Notes: generated from the letters alone by a model not told the origin. Shown: positions 32,871-45,489, numbered from the stretch's first letter. The stretch is DNA of 64,000 nt from Euclidia mi (GCA_944739405.2 OX123186.2:88143034-88207033), one strand, 5' to 3'. Made by a program: numbers and translations.

Positions 32871-34860
32871 TGTTTGATCGCTTATTTATCCTGTACATTC
32901 TGTAGTGTCGTGTTAGTAAAGATTAGGTTCCATCTAAGTTCTATTATTATTTAATTTTGAAACTGTAAATTATACCAATTAGGTATATCGTGTATTTATA
33001 GCGCAATATAACAATGGAGCTGTATAAGAAAAATAAGTACCTATGTGTCTCGAAATACATGTATCAAATATCACGATAGATAAAAAGAGAATATTCAAAC
33101 ATGGCGTCAAGTCACGGCAATATCGGGCAGTAACGGGGTGTGCGAGAATGATACTCAATCTCAGGGAACCGAGAAGAGCATTATCATATAATTGAATCAG
33201 CTGCAATTTGCAATAATTTTCGAAGTAATCATGGCCAAAGCCATTTGGCGTAATTATATTTTTGGGTAAGAAGGTTTGACTCTCTGCCAGACTACCTAAT
33301 AAAACCGGCGTTTGATGTCATATTCTGACACGGTATAGGTACCACTCGCATAATAAATTGAGGCCTTTATTAATAATTATTCATATCGGGCCAAAGAAAG
33401 GTGTTTGTTACGATGGCTATATTTTCTTGCCCCAACATGTATAACTTGCCCGTTGAGATCCTAGCAGACCTTTTCAGAGGTGAAAATCCACTCAAAGGCG
33501 GTTAGGTAGCAGACAGGCAGATATATGGCCTTACGCGTTTATGCCAGGCTGAAGACATGCGTGTTACATTATTTCTTCACGTTTGTTATTGTCGAGAAAA
33601 AAGTTGCTATTCAATTCTTATTGTTGGGCAACTTAAGAAAGCCGTAAAGAAATACCTAGCTATTTATGTCAATCTTAATAAAATATAAAACAAAACTACT
33701 TTCAGTTTGTTTCGTAGTTTATAGAATTTTGTAAATAAATAATTTCTGCTCAGTACTATTTTATTCAGTAGCTACATGTGGTACATGAGTGAGCAGCTAT
33801 GGGATTTCATAACAGGATCGGGAAGTAGGTACTCGTACATACCGAACGGCCTTAACGTAGAACTAAATCTTTCATCTTTTCCATAGGGATTTGTTTTGCC
33901 TTCCTGCTTCTCAAAACTGGCATAACATACAGGACAAGTATATTGCTGTCTTCAGAAAGTTACGTAGATAATGGACAGGTGAATATTATTTCTGACAAAA
34001 TGTCAAAGCATTTTTTTTCCTAGGATTAAGAAAAAACCTGTGGCAACTTTGACCAGCGGCTGCGGTTGGTCAACATTTATCTCATGAAATAGTTTGTATA
34101 GACTCGAACAAGACGCATACTACCTGCGGTTAAGATAAAATACATAATATTTTGCTCATCAGCTATAATCTGATGTCATTACGGACACTTTTTTTCACAT
34201 TTGAAATGCGTAGAAGGACATATGTAATTATGTATATTATTATCCCATTATTGGATAAACCCTGCTTCTAAATAAATAGTACACCAAAAGAAAGACCAGA
34301 TTCTAAAACTATTATCGGGTGTTGGTGCTTCGTAATTATAGAACTACCTCTATATGTAGAGTGAGTTCTAGGTACCTACTTCTAAATATGGAACAAAAGT
34401 GAGACAGTGCAACTGAACTTCCAGTGTGGTTGTAGGCGCCGTCAGTTGGCATATCGAGCGGGCGTGTGCGACTTGCATAAGTAACGTGTGGAACTATCGG
34501 CGGTAACTGCCACTGTTCAATAATTCAGACGCACTAACAGCCGCTGACACGTTGATCAAAGCTTCACAAATCCGATTATACACATTGATTTATTAATATC
34601 TCATGTTTGATTTCCAGAAACGAAGCGGTTATGTTTAATGTTTTATCAGTTTATGAATACAAGAAGGTGCAGAAGTATGGTAGTCAAATTAGATAGTAAT
34701 CAATGATTGACATAAAATCAAAGACGTTAAATGTAAATAACTGATCCTTATTAACTACACGTCGAAAAAATTTAAATGTTCACTGATGGGTTTATTAGAA
34801 GTAAAACCAAAATGAACTGTAGATAGGCTCTGCAATGAAATTACCGATGTTATCTAGAGT
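32871..34860. other. Unassigned AT-rich DNA
   Basis: No gene or classified repeat was found. A small GC-richer patch at 34430-34550 has no coding signal. Confidence 0.45.
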
Positions 34861-34878
34861 GTTAACGCAACAGTGAAA

Positions 34879-34927
34879 AGCCCCAGTTGAATGCAACATT
34901 CAAAATCAACAAGCACCAACTGGGGCT
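34879..34927. repeat. Nested inverted repeat
   Basis: Outer arms AGCCCCAGTTG (34879-34889) and its complement (34917-34927) enclose an inner TTGAATG-caa-CATTCAA stem at 34887-34903. The outer and inner stems overlap and compete. Confidence 0.7.
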
Positions 34928-35000
34928 ACATAAGATCAAAAAAATCAATCTCTACTTAATCAAAAAACTGACGCAACATTAGAACATCACCATGACCTAA

Positions 35001-35417
35001 TCCCTAAAGTGGCCAGCTACTTCTAATTGGGGTAATCTGAAAAATCAACAGTCTATCGGTCGAATAGCGAGGCACAGGAATCGTGTCATAATGCCGGAAA
35101 TTATTCAACGCTACGGTACGGAACCTTTCAGCCTGGCAGATAGGTGTAATAGCACTGTGAACGAGCCCACGGCTTCTTATAACCGGGACAATTTTGTGTA
35201 TCTGACAATACCCAGCACGATTAATTTTTATGGCAACATTTAAATAAAATGAAAACATAAAATGCGTTGCAATATTACGAAGCCGTTTTTCCTTTGTTAC
35301 GACGGCCAGAATGAGCTTACCTGCATGTTTGACTTTAATGATTTTTAGGTGTTTCGTATGTGGACGTGTGTAAGTTATCGATTTTAAAGAATAAACGTAC
35401 AAGAGAGTGCAATCCAT
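35001..35417. other. Unassigned stretch open on both strands
   Basis: The minus strand has a 137-codon ORF (35004-35417). The plus strand is also open for about 77 codons from 34999, ending near 35238. Neither product shows a recognised motif, signal or membrane segment. Codon use gives no clear choice. It may be a fragment of an unrecognised element, or chance. Confidence 0.2.
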
Positions 35418-35852
35418 CTGTTCAAAGAATTATTTGTAGTAACGGCAATGGGATCCTACCATTTTGCCGAAAATATTTGACAAAATTTCATTACCCAAAC
35501 AAATTTTAGCAACCTTTTTTTATACCATTGCAATATTTCGAATGATTTTAGTACGCATATTTTTATTTGGTCAAATTTTTACTTGGCAAAATATTACCAA
35601 GTATAATGTCATTATGGCATTTGGTCTGTAATCAAATGATTTATTACAGCAAACAATCTACAATATAGACAATAAACATTTGGTGATATTAGTTTATTTA
35701 TGGAAGTAGTTAGAGTAGGTCAATTATTAAAAAATGGTTAGGTTAGGTTAGAACTGTGACCTGATGAAACGACTCGCATTAATAGAAAAAAGAGATTGTT
35801 TTTAGTAGGTTAGCCGGAACTGAACTATTTAGATCAGGATAATTATTGATTT

Positions 35853-36210
35853 TCATTCAGCAGGTTCTGATAAAGGATCCGATAAAATCGAGGTACATGC
35901 TCCGACTTCGAATTGGTAGGAACCAAGCAAATTGTTTCTAAGGACTTCGTTCCGTATACACTCCATCAAAACGTGTTGAACATCCTTTACCACTCCGCAT
36001 TCTTCGCAAGCAGGTGAAGCAACCTTTCTCATTAGAAACCCAAACCTATTTGACGGAATGTGACCGGAACGAAGTCTCATTGCCATAACAAGGTTACTTC
36101 TACATAGTACATTTTGATCTATTAGATGGTTTATAGGAAGTTGTGGTTGGATCGTTTTATACCATATCCCTTTCTCTGTTGATCTTTTGTTAAAATATTC
36201 GCTCCAGACA
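35853..36210 (-). pseudogene. LINE ORF2 C-terminal fragment (post-RNase H zinc region)
   Basis: The minus-strand frame, open from about 36210, reads STEKGIWYKTIQPQLPI, then LRSGHIPSNRFGFLM, then ACEECGVVKDVQHVLMEC and a stop. The RxGHxPxNxF block with CxxCGxxxDxxHxLxEC is the C-terminal region found after RNase H in I- and Jockey-like LINEs. No catalytic domain remains. It is oriented opposite to the neighbouring fragment at 36256-36846, so two independent insertions lie side by side. Confidence 0.65.
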
Positions 36211-36255
36211 TCTAGGCACTGCCTTTTTAGTATTTATATAGGTATTTAGGTAAGC

Positions 36256-36846
36256 AAATTAGTTTCGATAGAAAAAACAATGACTCGGAAATAGAACGGC
36301 GTGTCCAACTCACCTGGAATAAGTACTGGAACCTCAAAGAAATGTTCAAGAGTAATATGCCAGTATAAATCAAAATCAAAGTCATGAACACTTGTCTCCT
36401 GTCGCGCTTACTGTACGCCTGCCAGACCTGGAAATACAACTTAAAAACAAGAAATAAAATAAAGTACTTACTTGCCAAAGAGGTTTGGAACGCAGAATGT
36501 TAAACATAAGAAAAATACAAAAAATAAGACACACAAAAATTAGAGACATAACAACGGCGACCGACGCTCTCCACCATGGTATGAAACTGAAATGGAAATG
36601 GGCGGGCCATGTCACTCGACTACAGGATGGAAGATGGACCAAAAGGTAACATTATGGACCGGCCCTGCGGGTAAACGTCACAGAGGAAGACCATTTATGA
36701 AATGGCAAAACGAAATAACCAAGACGGCTAGCCGATCCTGGGTACAAATAGCTCAAGACAGGGAGCGATGGAATTCTTTAGAGGAGGCCTTCACCCGAGG
36801 AGGGGTTCCTAGGAGCGTAATATTAAATAATACAACTAGAAATTAA
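36256..36846 (+). pseudogene. RTE-like LINE ORF2 C-terminal fragment
   Basis: The plus strand reads ERRVQLTWNKYWNLKEMF, then VMNTCLLSRLLYACQTW, then after frame changes KWKWAGHVTRLQDGRW, GKRHRGRPFMKWQNEITKTA and AQDRERWNSLEEAFTRGG. The order LL-x-x-CQTW, KWxWAGHVxR, GxRxRGRPxxxW and RxxWxxLEEAF is typical of RTE-type endonuclease-reverse transcriptase C-termini in insects. Stops and frameshifts make it dead. A TTTTTTATTTTTATTTTTATT tail follows at about 36934. Confidence 0.75.
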
Positions 36847-36849
36847 TTA

Positions 36850-37420
36850 TTAAGCTAGAAATATAGTTACACTTTAGATTTAAATTTTTATATTATTAGT
36901 ACATTAATGTTAACTGTATGAAATAAAAGGCTTTTTTTATTTTTATTTTTATTAATTATTGAGTAAAAACTGTTATTCCAACTGAAATATTTGACTAAAT
37001 AAAAAATGTTAAAAGTATTACTAGTTGGTAAACAAGTTATAGTTTAAACGTTCATTTCCCAAACATTAGGTTTGCGTTACAATTTTTTGTGAATAGATTT
37101 TTTGCTAAGTAATAATTTGGCTAATGAAATTATGCGACAAAATTTCTGGGAAGTTAAAATTTGTCAAATTCCTTTCGGTCAAACAAGGGATACCCAACGG
37201 CAATACATTATGCTTCAATTCAGACTACAATCACAGCTTTAGCTAACGTAACAAATAATGCGATTGTTGATATTTTTTCTTTCCGTGAGTAGTGGTAATC
37301 TGGTGATGGCAATAATGATTAAAAGCTGCAGTTGCTAAAACTCTCAGTCGTGAAGACGAAGTAGTAGGTTCAGACATTATTTTATATATTCTAAATGCAT
37401 TAAAAACAATACTAAGGTGA
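36850..37420. other. Unassigned AT-rich DNA
   Basis: AT-rich words such as AAATTTGTCAAATT and GGCTAATGAAATTATGCGAC recur here and at 35455-35640, on the other side of the LINE fragments. They may be the two ends of an old AT-rich element that hosts the fragments, but I could not align terminal repeats. Confidence 0.3.
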
Positions 37421-37423
37421 CTT

Positions 37424-38649
37424 GGGGTAAGATAAAAAACGGGGAAAGATAAAAAAAATATAATAACGCCGAATATCAAGGAATTCTTTTAATGCTGGCA
37501 ATATCGTTGTGGACACCATTTTGTCTTGCCCCGCCCCGCAGTCTGCGGCAGTCGCTAAGTGAGGGTACTCGTGTGTTATTTGACATTTTTCCGTACATTA
37601 AATTTTCCGCGTAAAATTGAGTTTTTCAATCTTACCCCGCTCGCTGTATTTCCTTACAAAGGTAAGTAACTAACATTTTGTTTTGAAATTCGTTATTAGA
37701 TTTGAAATGTAATATGCTCTATAATGTGGTGATTAGTATATTTCACGTATTTTAAGATTTATAGTGCCTTTCAAACTTTCCCCTGCAAAATTTAACGGGG
37801 TAAGATGATAATATAAAACTTTCCATCTTACCCCGTTTACTAAACTCGTACAAAAGGTCAGAGGCCCTCAATCTTCTTCAGTTTTCAGTGATTTCTCGAG
37901 TTCTGGTGAACGCAAGAACGGTGTTTTTTTACAATTATCTAGAATTTTAATGTCAATTTGGCAGTGATTATAATAGTACTGTTTACCAACGTTTATAAAG
38001 GCAAGAATGCCTAGTTTTGTTGTTTTTTTTATTAATTATTAAAAGACGCAAAATACGAGTACGTGATTTTTTATATTGTAGTTACTTAATTCTGCTTTGC
38101 GGAATTACCAACAGATCTGATAAAGCCAAATTATTATTAAACATATTTTTGATAAGAGGTTATTTTTAGTTTTAAAAGTAGTACTTATAACTGACTGATT
38201 TTCTTTAACTGTGATGTTTAGGAATTACCTCCTTTGAAATAATAATTTAATAATGTTTAATTGTATTCTGCTGTCGTGGTTTATTTTATGAAAATAATTA
38301 TAATGTACGTACGCTACGGGGTACTAAATGAAAACGTATGTTTTATACATCGACCCGAGTTAGATTAGAATTGACAGTCATGCATGAGCATGATTATTTA
38401 ATTCTTTTAATATCCAAAACATGTTGAGAACCCCTGACTGCCAGCCGTTTCAACGGGGTAAGATTGATATATTTTATTTGATAAATTTTAATTTTTTCTA
38501 GTATTTAGAATGCGATTTTTTAATGTAACTGATTTTCAAGTTAGTTTATTGAAGCAGAAGGTTCATTGATCACCACACAAGCATAATGACCATGAATACG
38601 ATTTTAGTCACTATTTCAATCTTACCCCTTCAGCGTTTCATCTTTCCCC
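37424..38649. mobile_element. Putative DNA element with GGGGTAAGAT motifs in both orientations
   Basis: GGGGTAAGAT occurs at 37424, 37797 and 38455. Its complement ATCTTACCCC occurs at 37629, 37825 and 38619. One-base variants GGGGAAAGAT (37441) and ATCTTTCCCC (38640) lie near the two ends. Forward copies open the block and reverse copies close it, as terminal and subterminal repeats of a DNA transposon would. No transposase frame is present. The pair at 37797/37825 forms a 10-bp stem with an 18-nt loop. The limits and the transposon interpretation are inference. Confidence 0.45.
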
Positions 38650-40212
38650 TACATATTTTTTTCTTAAGACCAATTTTGCTAACGGTTTTTTTCATAAAAT
38701 ATTGTTTCAAAAAGATTGCTGTCAACATTATAGAAACAAGTTGACTATACTTTTTTACCCAAAACATCATTTCATAGATTTGACGTAAATGTCTTTGTTT
38801 CACAACAGTTTCAAATCAACACTGTTTATCTTATCAAAAATCCATTCAGACTTACCTCAACTCACCTTACTGACTTTCGTGCTTTCCTCCATATCACTAT
38901 ACAGCTATATCCCTTTTTATTCAAAAGCTCACTCGGTTTCATTGTCCATTGTTATTCAATTGCAACAATGAATAAAATACGACGCCTAAGACAAAAGGAA
39001 AACTACATACTTTCTCGTATAAAAACTGCAATCTGTTACGGAGCAGTAGAAAAATAATTAAAAAGTGGTTCGCTTTGAGCGGGAGTGAGTAAATTGGGCG
39101 AATGCACCCCCTCCTTTTCATTATCCGAACAATCAATACTGCCCATACAAGGGCTTGCTTCGGCCCCGTCAGTATCGTCTATAATTCAAGCGAGGACAAA
39201 CAAATCAAACTTGCCAACTTTAGAACCTATAACCACATCCATTAAACATATTTAGCTGACTGGTGCGGAAAGTGGTGTCGGAGAAACGGATTGTAGATGA
39301 AAGTTTCGGTGTTCGCAACACAAACACGACTCGACTAATGAATAGAGGCGAGCATAGTATAGCGCTGCAGAGGTCGTTTGTTCTATTTTAGAATAGTGTT
39401 ATAGAAAATGATATTTTACTTTTAATAATATTTTACGCTAACCGTATCTTAATATAGTAATATTGTTCAAGTCATCATTTAGTTCCAGACTTAACAGCTA
39501 GAATTTCGTAGAGTTCTACTTTTGGTTATGAAAAAATATGTAATACAACATGTACAATACATTACGTTAACCTTTACCCTTTTTTATGTATTTATATCTA
39601 TTTTGGGCTTGCCTCACACCTACGGGTTCGTATTTTGCAAACATGTATTATAATTCAATACGAGTATCTAAATATACCTAACAGGTTTGCATTTGTCCCG
39701 TAAAATACCCCTCAAGGCCTCAACGTTCAATTTCAATATAGACTTCGAAATAGAAAAGAAACGATTGGTTTCTTTTATATTACAAATGTAAGTCACAAAT
39801 TAATATGAATTTCATATCATTTGGGCTACAATCCCATGAGACTAGCTTCTTATTAGTTAAGCTAAACAGGACATGGACGCATAGGTACAAACTGTAGTTA
39901 CAACAGAGTATAGCACACAGTATAAGTATCATTGAACGGAATACGGTAATCAAATGGTGGAACGGGACGTACGAAATCGTCCAGGAGTACAGTTTCGTCT
40001 CAGGTTTTGTAAAATGCTCTCTTTTTAAGGCAGATTTCGGTTAGTCTAGACATTGATAGTGTTTTTGTATAAAATGAGAAAATAAGTTTGATAAACGAGC
40101 TACGGCTCCTCTAATAGTAAACATCTAATCTTAGGCTTTAATTACACGCCAGTAATGTCAACAAATCGTTACCGTACTCGGAATAGTAGAAGATGGTTAA
40201 GCTATTCTCACC
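38650..40212. other. Unassigned AT-rich DNA
   Basis: No gene or recognised repeat was found on either strand. Confidence 0.45.
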
Positions 40213-40348
40213 TTTTTTGTCCAAACTCCGTAACCATTCTCCAATGAGAATGGTTAGGCAGTTTGGACAAAAAAATCATGTCATTCTTTATTTATTTTTA
40301 TACGAGAAGGACAATTCCTTCGCGTATAAAAAATAAATAAAAATGACA
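40213..40348. repeat. Two adjacent long inverted repeats
   Basis: The first pairs 40213-40241 with 40246-40274 (29 bp, two mismatches, 4-nt loop). Four bases later the second pairs 40279-40310 with 40317-40348 (about 31 bp, one indel and one mismatch, 6-nt loop). The arm sequences of the two are unrelated. Confidence 0.88.
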
Positions 40349-40399
40349 AAATTGACAAAGTAGGCCCAGAGCTTTGGAATGCTACTTAACGAAACGAAA

Positions 40400-40640
40400 C
40401 ATTAGGAATACATACATACATAGACTCACGCCTGTTTCCCGGAGGGGTAGGCAGAGACTACGGAACGCCATTTGCAACGATCCTGACATATCTCTCTTGC
40501 TTCATTCACTCCCATCAGATTCCTCATGCATGCTTTTCTGTTCATTAGGAATACTGCTACTTTAAGGTGATCTTTTGTGAGAAGTAAGTTTTCCAAAGTA
40601 TTCCTTTCACCTATTAACAGCGTGGTTCTATCACTCAAAG
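40400..40640 (-). repeat. Interspersed repeat with TACCCC-type end
   Basis: A CATA microsatellite precedes CACGCCTGTTTCCCGGAGGG and GTAGGCAGAGACTACGGAAC, then TTGCAACGATCCTGACATAT. This is a common lepidopteran repeat related at its end to family A. The short ORFs on both strands here are incidental. Confidence 0.6.
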
Positions 40641-41790
40641 TTTAGCTTAATAATACCGTAGACGAGCTGGCTTGTGAAGATGGTAGGATGCTTGTTAGTA
40701 ACTCATTCACACAAAATCAAATTAATGGAATTAATAAAACTTTTCAGTTATATAGCTTACCTAAACATCAAAATTTAATTAAATCATAAACAATCTGCAA
40801 ATATTTTTCTTTCAATCATCATCCTCATTAGCCATGTATAAAAAATATCCCGCTGCTGGACTAATAAATACTATTGAACCGCAGATATTATACTTAATTT
40901 GTACAAACTCCATCTATCCGCAGGTTAAATTTAAGTTTTCTAGAGTGGTTTACTTAAAGTACCTAACTAAGTAGATTAACGCTTATAATATTATTGTTAT
41001 ATAAGACGTCGAATGTAAGTATTTCACGCGCTCAAGTCTGTTAGATTTAGACACGATATTGAGTCGAGAATAACGTGATATTGTGTGTCTAGTATTATAG
41101 CAAGAGCAATATTTATCTAGCAAATATTGAAAGCTCCCTGTATTTATTAGCTTACCTTCATAGAAGAAAAATAAGACGTATTCTGTCATGTAACTATTGC
41201 TCTATATGTCTATAGTTTCGCTCATTTCATTTTTTTAGACATTGAATTCATTCATCTTTTTTTTTAAGAAACCCAGAAGACCTATATAATACACACGATT
41301 ATATATTTTACATGGGTTTTTGATTTGTCATAGTTTATCATTTACTAACTCGTACCTTTCCTCGGTAAACAGGTTGTCATGCCAATTTAGTTGTAATAGC
41401 ACATGTGAATATGGAACCAATACTGTTCTGTGCCAACGAAGAAGGAATCTTATAAGATTTGTATAACCTATGTAGAAAATGTATATTATTTGCTCACTCT
41501 ATTACATAAAATTATTTCACTTTCATCCATTAGAGACGAACTTAGATTCTAAATTATGATGTTCATTATAGAACCAGCGATGGTACTCGTAGGATTGGTT
41601 GATAATATCTACCGATCGGCTGATGGCGTCCACGCTGAGTAAATTCTAGATTGTTCCAATCTGATGTTGGCATCAGAAGGTTAGGTTGCCAACTTCGATT
41701 TCGTGAGATGCTTTCGGTGATTTAGTCAATCATTCAATTTAGTGTACCTGCTCTACTTTAAGCACTCTACAACAACTACAAGAAGGTAAA
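40641..41790. other. Unassigned AT-rich DNA
   Basis: No gene or classified repeat was recognised. Confidence 0.45.
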
Positions 41791-42010
41791 ACCACTGGAC
41801 TTTTCGGCATTATATGCGTATTGAATTATTATTCCCTTGCTCCGTGCCTCGGCGGGTACGTTAAGATGTGGTTAACAGTCGTTATAAGGAGTCAGTACCT
41901 CTGAATAAATTAACGCTAGTTTTAAACATGGAATATAGGCAATATAGCTATTGCTTTGGGTTGCGGAGGTCAGGCAGGCAGTCCTTCAGTGGAAAAGTTA
42001 ATATGAAATT
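41791..42010 (+). repeat. SINE fragment (family B), diverged
   Basis: CACTGGACTTTTCGGCATTA, GTGCCTCGGCGGGTACGTTA, AGTCAGTACC and GGTCAGGCAGGCAGTCC follow the order of the SINE at 21194-21569. The tRNA head and the end are missing. Confidence 0.65.
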
Positions 42011-42900
42011 TAGTGAACACTACTTTAAGCACTCGACAAGAAAAACAAGAAGCTAACCTAAAGTACACAATGGGCATGGGTTCTATGTAAATATTATTAT
42101 TATATTTGTCCTTCCCGGATATTATTTTAACTTTCGCTATTAGAACAATACGCGGCCCTTTACGAGGCTTACACGGAGACATGGGTCCAAGGAGCGGAGG
42201 CCTGTAGAGAGTTTTAATCTAAAACGACGTTGGGCCTTTATAACCGCACTATTACAGTACAGAAATTGTATAGCGGTATCACATGTTGGACTATTGTTTT
42301 AATGCTTGAAATCTAAATGATTTAGTCCATGGGAATGGGTGTTCAAAGAACAGGTAACTAAAGATACCTACGTAGTTTAACATTTTCGCCATTTCGGGTC
42401 TCCTGACTGATATTATTGTTATAACATTAAACAATTATGCGATTAGTACAAATGCTAAAATTATCCTTGATTATTTGATCACGATAATATTTAATGAGAT
42501 AGGTGAAATAACATACATTTGCCTCGTTTTACGGGCATTTTTTACTGGCCAAGATCATGGGTTATCTACATACATTGACATCGTCAATAAATACTGTGTG
42601 TGTTTTATCTCAACAATATCGGAATAAGTATCAAGTAAAAGTTTTACATATTGAGTTGTTTTTCAACTACTTATCAAGTAATTTAATTTCAAACGTCTGA
42701 TAAACAATGAGCACATGAAACGACTTCTCAATAAGTTCGCTTATTCCGTTGTTCTTCTCAGCTTTACATAAGATAAAAGAGTATTGACTGAAATAAAGTT
42801 ATATAGAAAATCTAGATTTTTTATCAGAACGTTGGTTGCTGTTTATATTCTATCTGTTAATTCCTGTGAGTGTGCTGTAAACTCTGATGTCGGAATTTAT
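42011..42900. other. Unassigned AT-rich DNA
   Basis: No gene was found. The plus-strand ORF starting at 42784 runs into the 5S-like repeat and is not supported. Confidence 0.45.
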
Positions 42901-42904
42901 AGAT

Positions 42905-43080
42905 CTCTCGAAAATGGCTTCAAGATTTATGTTCTGCGACAAGAAGCAGGACACACGGCCTCTCCGAGGTACGGTTGCGCTCTGTATATTAATGCCGCAA
43001 TAAGTGGTCACCCATCCAAGTTGTGACTTATGTAAACGTTGTTTAACTTTGCCGATTTGTTAACGGTTTATCGGCAAATG
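42905..43080 (-). repeat. 5S-rRNA-like SINE (SINE3-type), minus copy
   Basis: On the minus strand the sequence reads GCAAAGTTAAACAACG, then CTTGGATGGGTGACC, then CAGAGCGCAACCGTACCTCG. The first two blocks match the internal control region of 5S rRNA genes (GTTAAGCAAC and TTGGATGGGTGACCG). The following block is shared with the copy at 62638-62860. A true 5S gene would have both halves conserved over 120 bases, which is not so here. Confidence 0.7.
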
Positions 43081-43509
43081 ATCCACTCTGAGCGTTACAG
43101 TGTTATATTTAGCTCTATTCCAATAAAGTAAATCGTTTATCGATTTTGGCTAAAATTCAACAGTCTAGTTAGTGTAATGGGCATCGATTCAATCAACTTC
43201 GCCGATCGCTCGATCATCGGATTGGCTTCGCTTAATTAAACTGTTCACATTGCGCTTCTACTTTCCATATTGCCTATAGCTAAGTTGCATGGCACTCGTC
43301 ATTCCAGAGGGAAACGATTGGGTGTAAAAGTACCTACAAAGAATTCTTTAATGATTTTAAGTTCAAATCACTCAGTTTAAATCCACACTTCAAGGTGATT
43401 TATTTACAGATAATATTTCTTCTTTTTGTATATTCTTACTATAAAATCAGTTCTGTTACGTACTATGTGTTGTGAGTTCATAGTTACTGTTATTCGATTT
43501 ACATCTAAT

Positions 43510-44047
43510 AAAAATTCGGGCAAGTGCGAGTCTGACCCGCGCACCGAGGGTTCCGTACGCATTTTACCTTATTTGAGGTTGGTGCTAATTACGCTAGTCC
43601 CCTAAATCTGTATGAGCGCCCATACAACTTAGAGGACTATCTTAAATGGAGTCTGCTATGTATGGGGACACCCTAAAATTTTCCACATTTTTTATTTTTT
43701 GTAATTTTCTCTTTATTTGTGCTGTAAGACCCTACTTATGGCCAAATTTCGTGATTCTAGTTCAACGGGAACTACCATATAGGTTTTCGACCCAAAACCT
43801 ATAGCTTACTTACGGTTGAACTAGAATTGTCAATTTTGGTTAAAACCAAGGTCTTATAGCACAAGTAAAGGAAAAATTCCGAAAATAAAAAAAGTTGAAA
43901 ATTAAGGTTAATTTCACTTAAATTTGCCAGGTCCACCCGTTCCTGAGAAAATCGGTGGTGACACACGGACAGACAGACAGACAGATGGACAAGAAAGTGA
44001 TCTTATAAGGGTGCCTTTTTTAACCTTGTGAGGTACAGAACCCTAAA
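43510..44047. mobile_element. Long-hairpin MITE-like element
   Basis: GAGGGTTCCGTACGC near the left end and GAGGTACAGAACCCT near the right end form diverged inverted repeats. The centre folds on itself: TTCTAGTTCAAC (about 43757) pairs with GTTGAACTAGAA (about 43816), and flanking TGTAAGACC/GGTCTTATAG and poly(T)/poly(A) segments extend the stem to about 230 bp. A GACA microsatellite lies at 43968-43987. The sequence is that of a common lepidopteran repeat. No coding frame is present. Confidence 0.6.
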
Positions 44048-44440
44048 AAAGGTCTGCAAGTATACCAAATGATATATACCGACCTTCAGCCCAGTATCAG
44101 TTTCATGCCTACCACAATGAATAAAAGCCTCTATTCACACAATACAGAATTTTAATCCCACATCCCAATCCCTGGAAAGCAAATTATTACGAACGAAGCC
44201 CAAATAATATACGTTTTTTAGCATTCATTGTACTGTGAAAAAATATTTGTTTTCCGAAAGCGTAACAGGGTCATAATCAAAACCAGCGACAAAAATGTTA
44301 TCACTAAATTTCTCAAAATTTATGAGACTTAGTAAATATATTTTTAATATGGATATGGATTCAGCACTAACCTATACGTACAATAAAGAATGTTCTAGTT
44401 ATTTTCATTAAATATCTATTTTTTAATGCACACAGTATAA
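44048..44440. other. Unassigned AT-rich DNA
   Basis: No feature was recognised. Confidence 0.45.
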
Positions 44441-45345
44441 TAAAGTCCCCTTCTGTGGACTTGTTACCACTAGGAGTTTGGAACTTTGCATGGATATTAA
44501 AAATAAAAAACGCTTCCTGGCATAATCAGACTATTAATAATATAATTAGTAACATGTTGAGCTTTTATGTTCTTCAAATAAAAAAAATAATGTAAATTAT
44601 TTATAATAAAAAATGAATTAAACAGTTCGTTACTAAAATTTGTATCCATTCTGTGGTCCTAAAAACCTGACGCTAAAATTGGATTTCACACAAGACTAGT
44701 CGATTCTATTTATTTTTACACTGGCAATTATATGTAGCTGTCACTTGTCATTGTGCCGACGTGAAGTGAATGATCCACGTGTTTTATAGACCCAAAAAAA
44801 TTATATCTCCAAGTTTTCGTCAAAGATCGTGTGTCTTTCCTTGGTATCAAATATTTTGGTAAGTAAACACTAAATTTAATACGAAAAGCTCTATTCTATT
44901 GAGTCGAATGAACTTTTTTAAGAATTTTATATTGTTGCTTTTCTAACCTAAAGTATGAAGACTTTATTTGGGATTTTATACAGGACCATCCCTTCTGTGG
45001 ATTTCTTTTCTGTGCTTCTGAGTCCACCGAAGAGACATCGGTCAACAGAATGGATAGTAATGACATTGCGCTGGTGATTTTCTTTCTGCTTTTTTTTTCA
45101 GAAACCTCTTTATAACCTATTGCTAATTTTACTTACGTCGGTCGGTTTTGTTCTTTTAAGTGTTGTTCTAAACTGGCCCGTAAGGCCCTCTCTTTAGACT
45201 TGAGAACTTGAGTAACGACTAAACGGATTGATTTAAAGTGCACCACGCTACAAAATGACTATTGTCTCAGATTGTTTGTTTGTATGTGCCTTTTGGCTTG
45301 TTTTTGGTTTCGGACGCATATATTGCATGTAGCTTATTTTGTTTT

Positions 45346-45489
45346 AGCAAACATACCTCAAAGAAAAAAAAGATAGAGAAGGAAAAAAGGAGAAGGCGCG
45401 GGGAACAGAAAAATCAAAGTATGCGCCGTTCTCGGGCAAGATTGAATGACGCAGCGATTGAAGAAAGAAGTAGAAAATACCGAGAAAGG
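45346..45489 (+). pseudogene. Exon-like segment of a basic, charged protein
   Basis: A pyrimidine-rich acceptor (TTATTTTGTTTTAG) ends at 45345 and a GTAACA donor starts at 45490. The frame between them encodes a highly basic stretch, TSKKKKIEKEKRRRRGEQK, then SMRRSRARLNDAAIEERSRK and YRER. Such R/K/E-rich repeats occur in N-terminal regions of many insect transposable-element proteins. I do not recognise a specific family, and no start codon is certain. It could also be an exon of an unknown gene. Confidence 0.3.

Noticed and set aside
42784..43026. 80-codon plus-strand ORF with a signal-like start
   Set aside because: Its second half is the antisense of the 5S-like SINE, so the frame is incidental.
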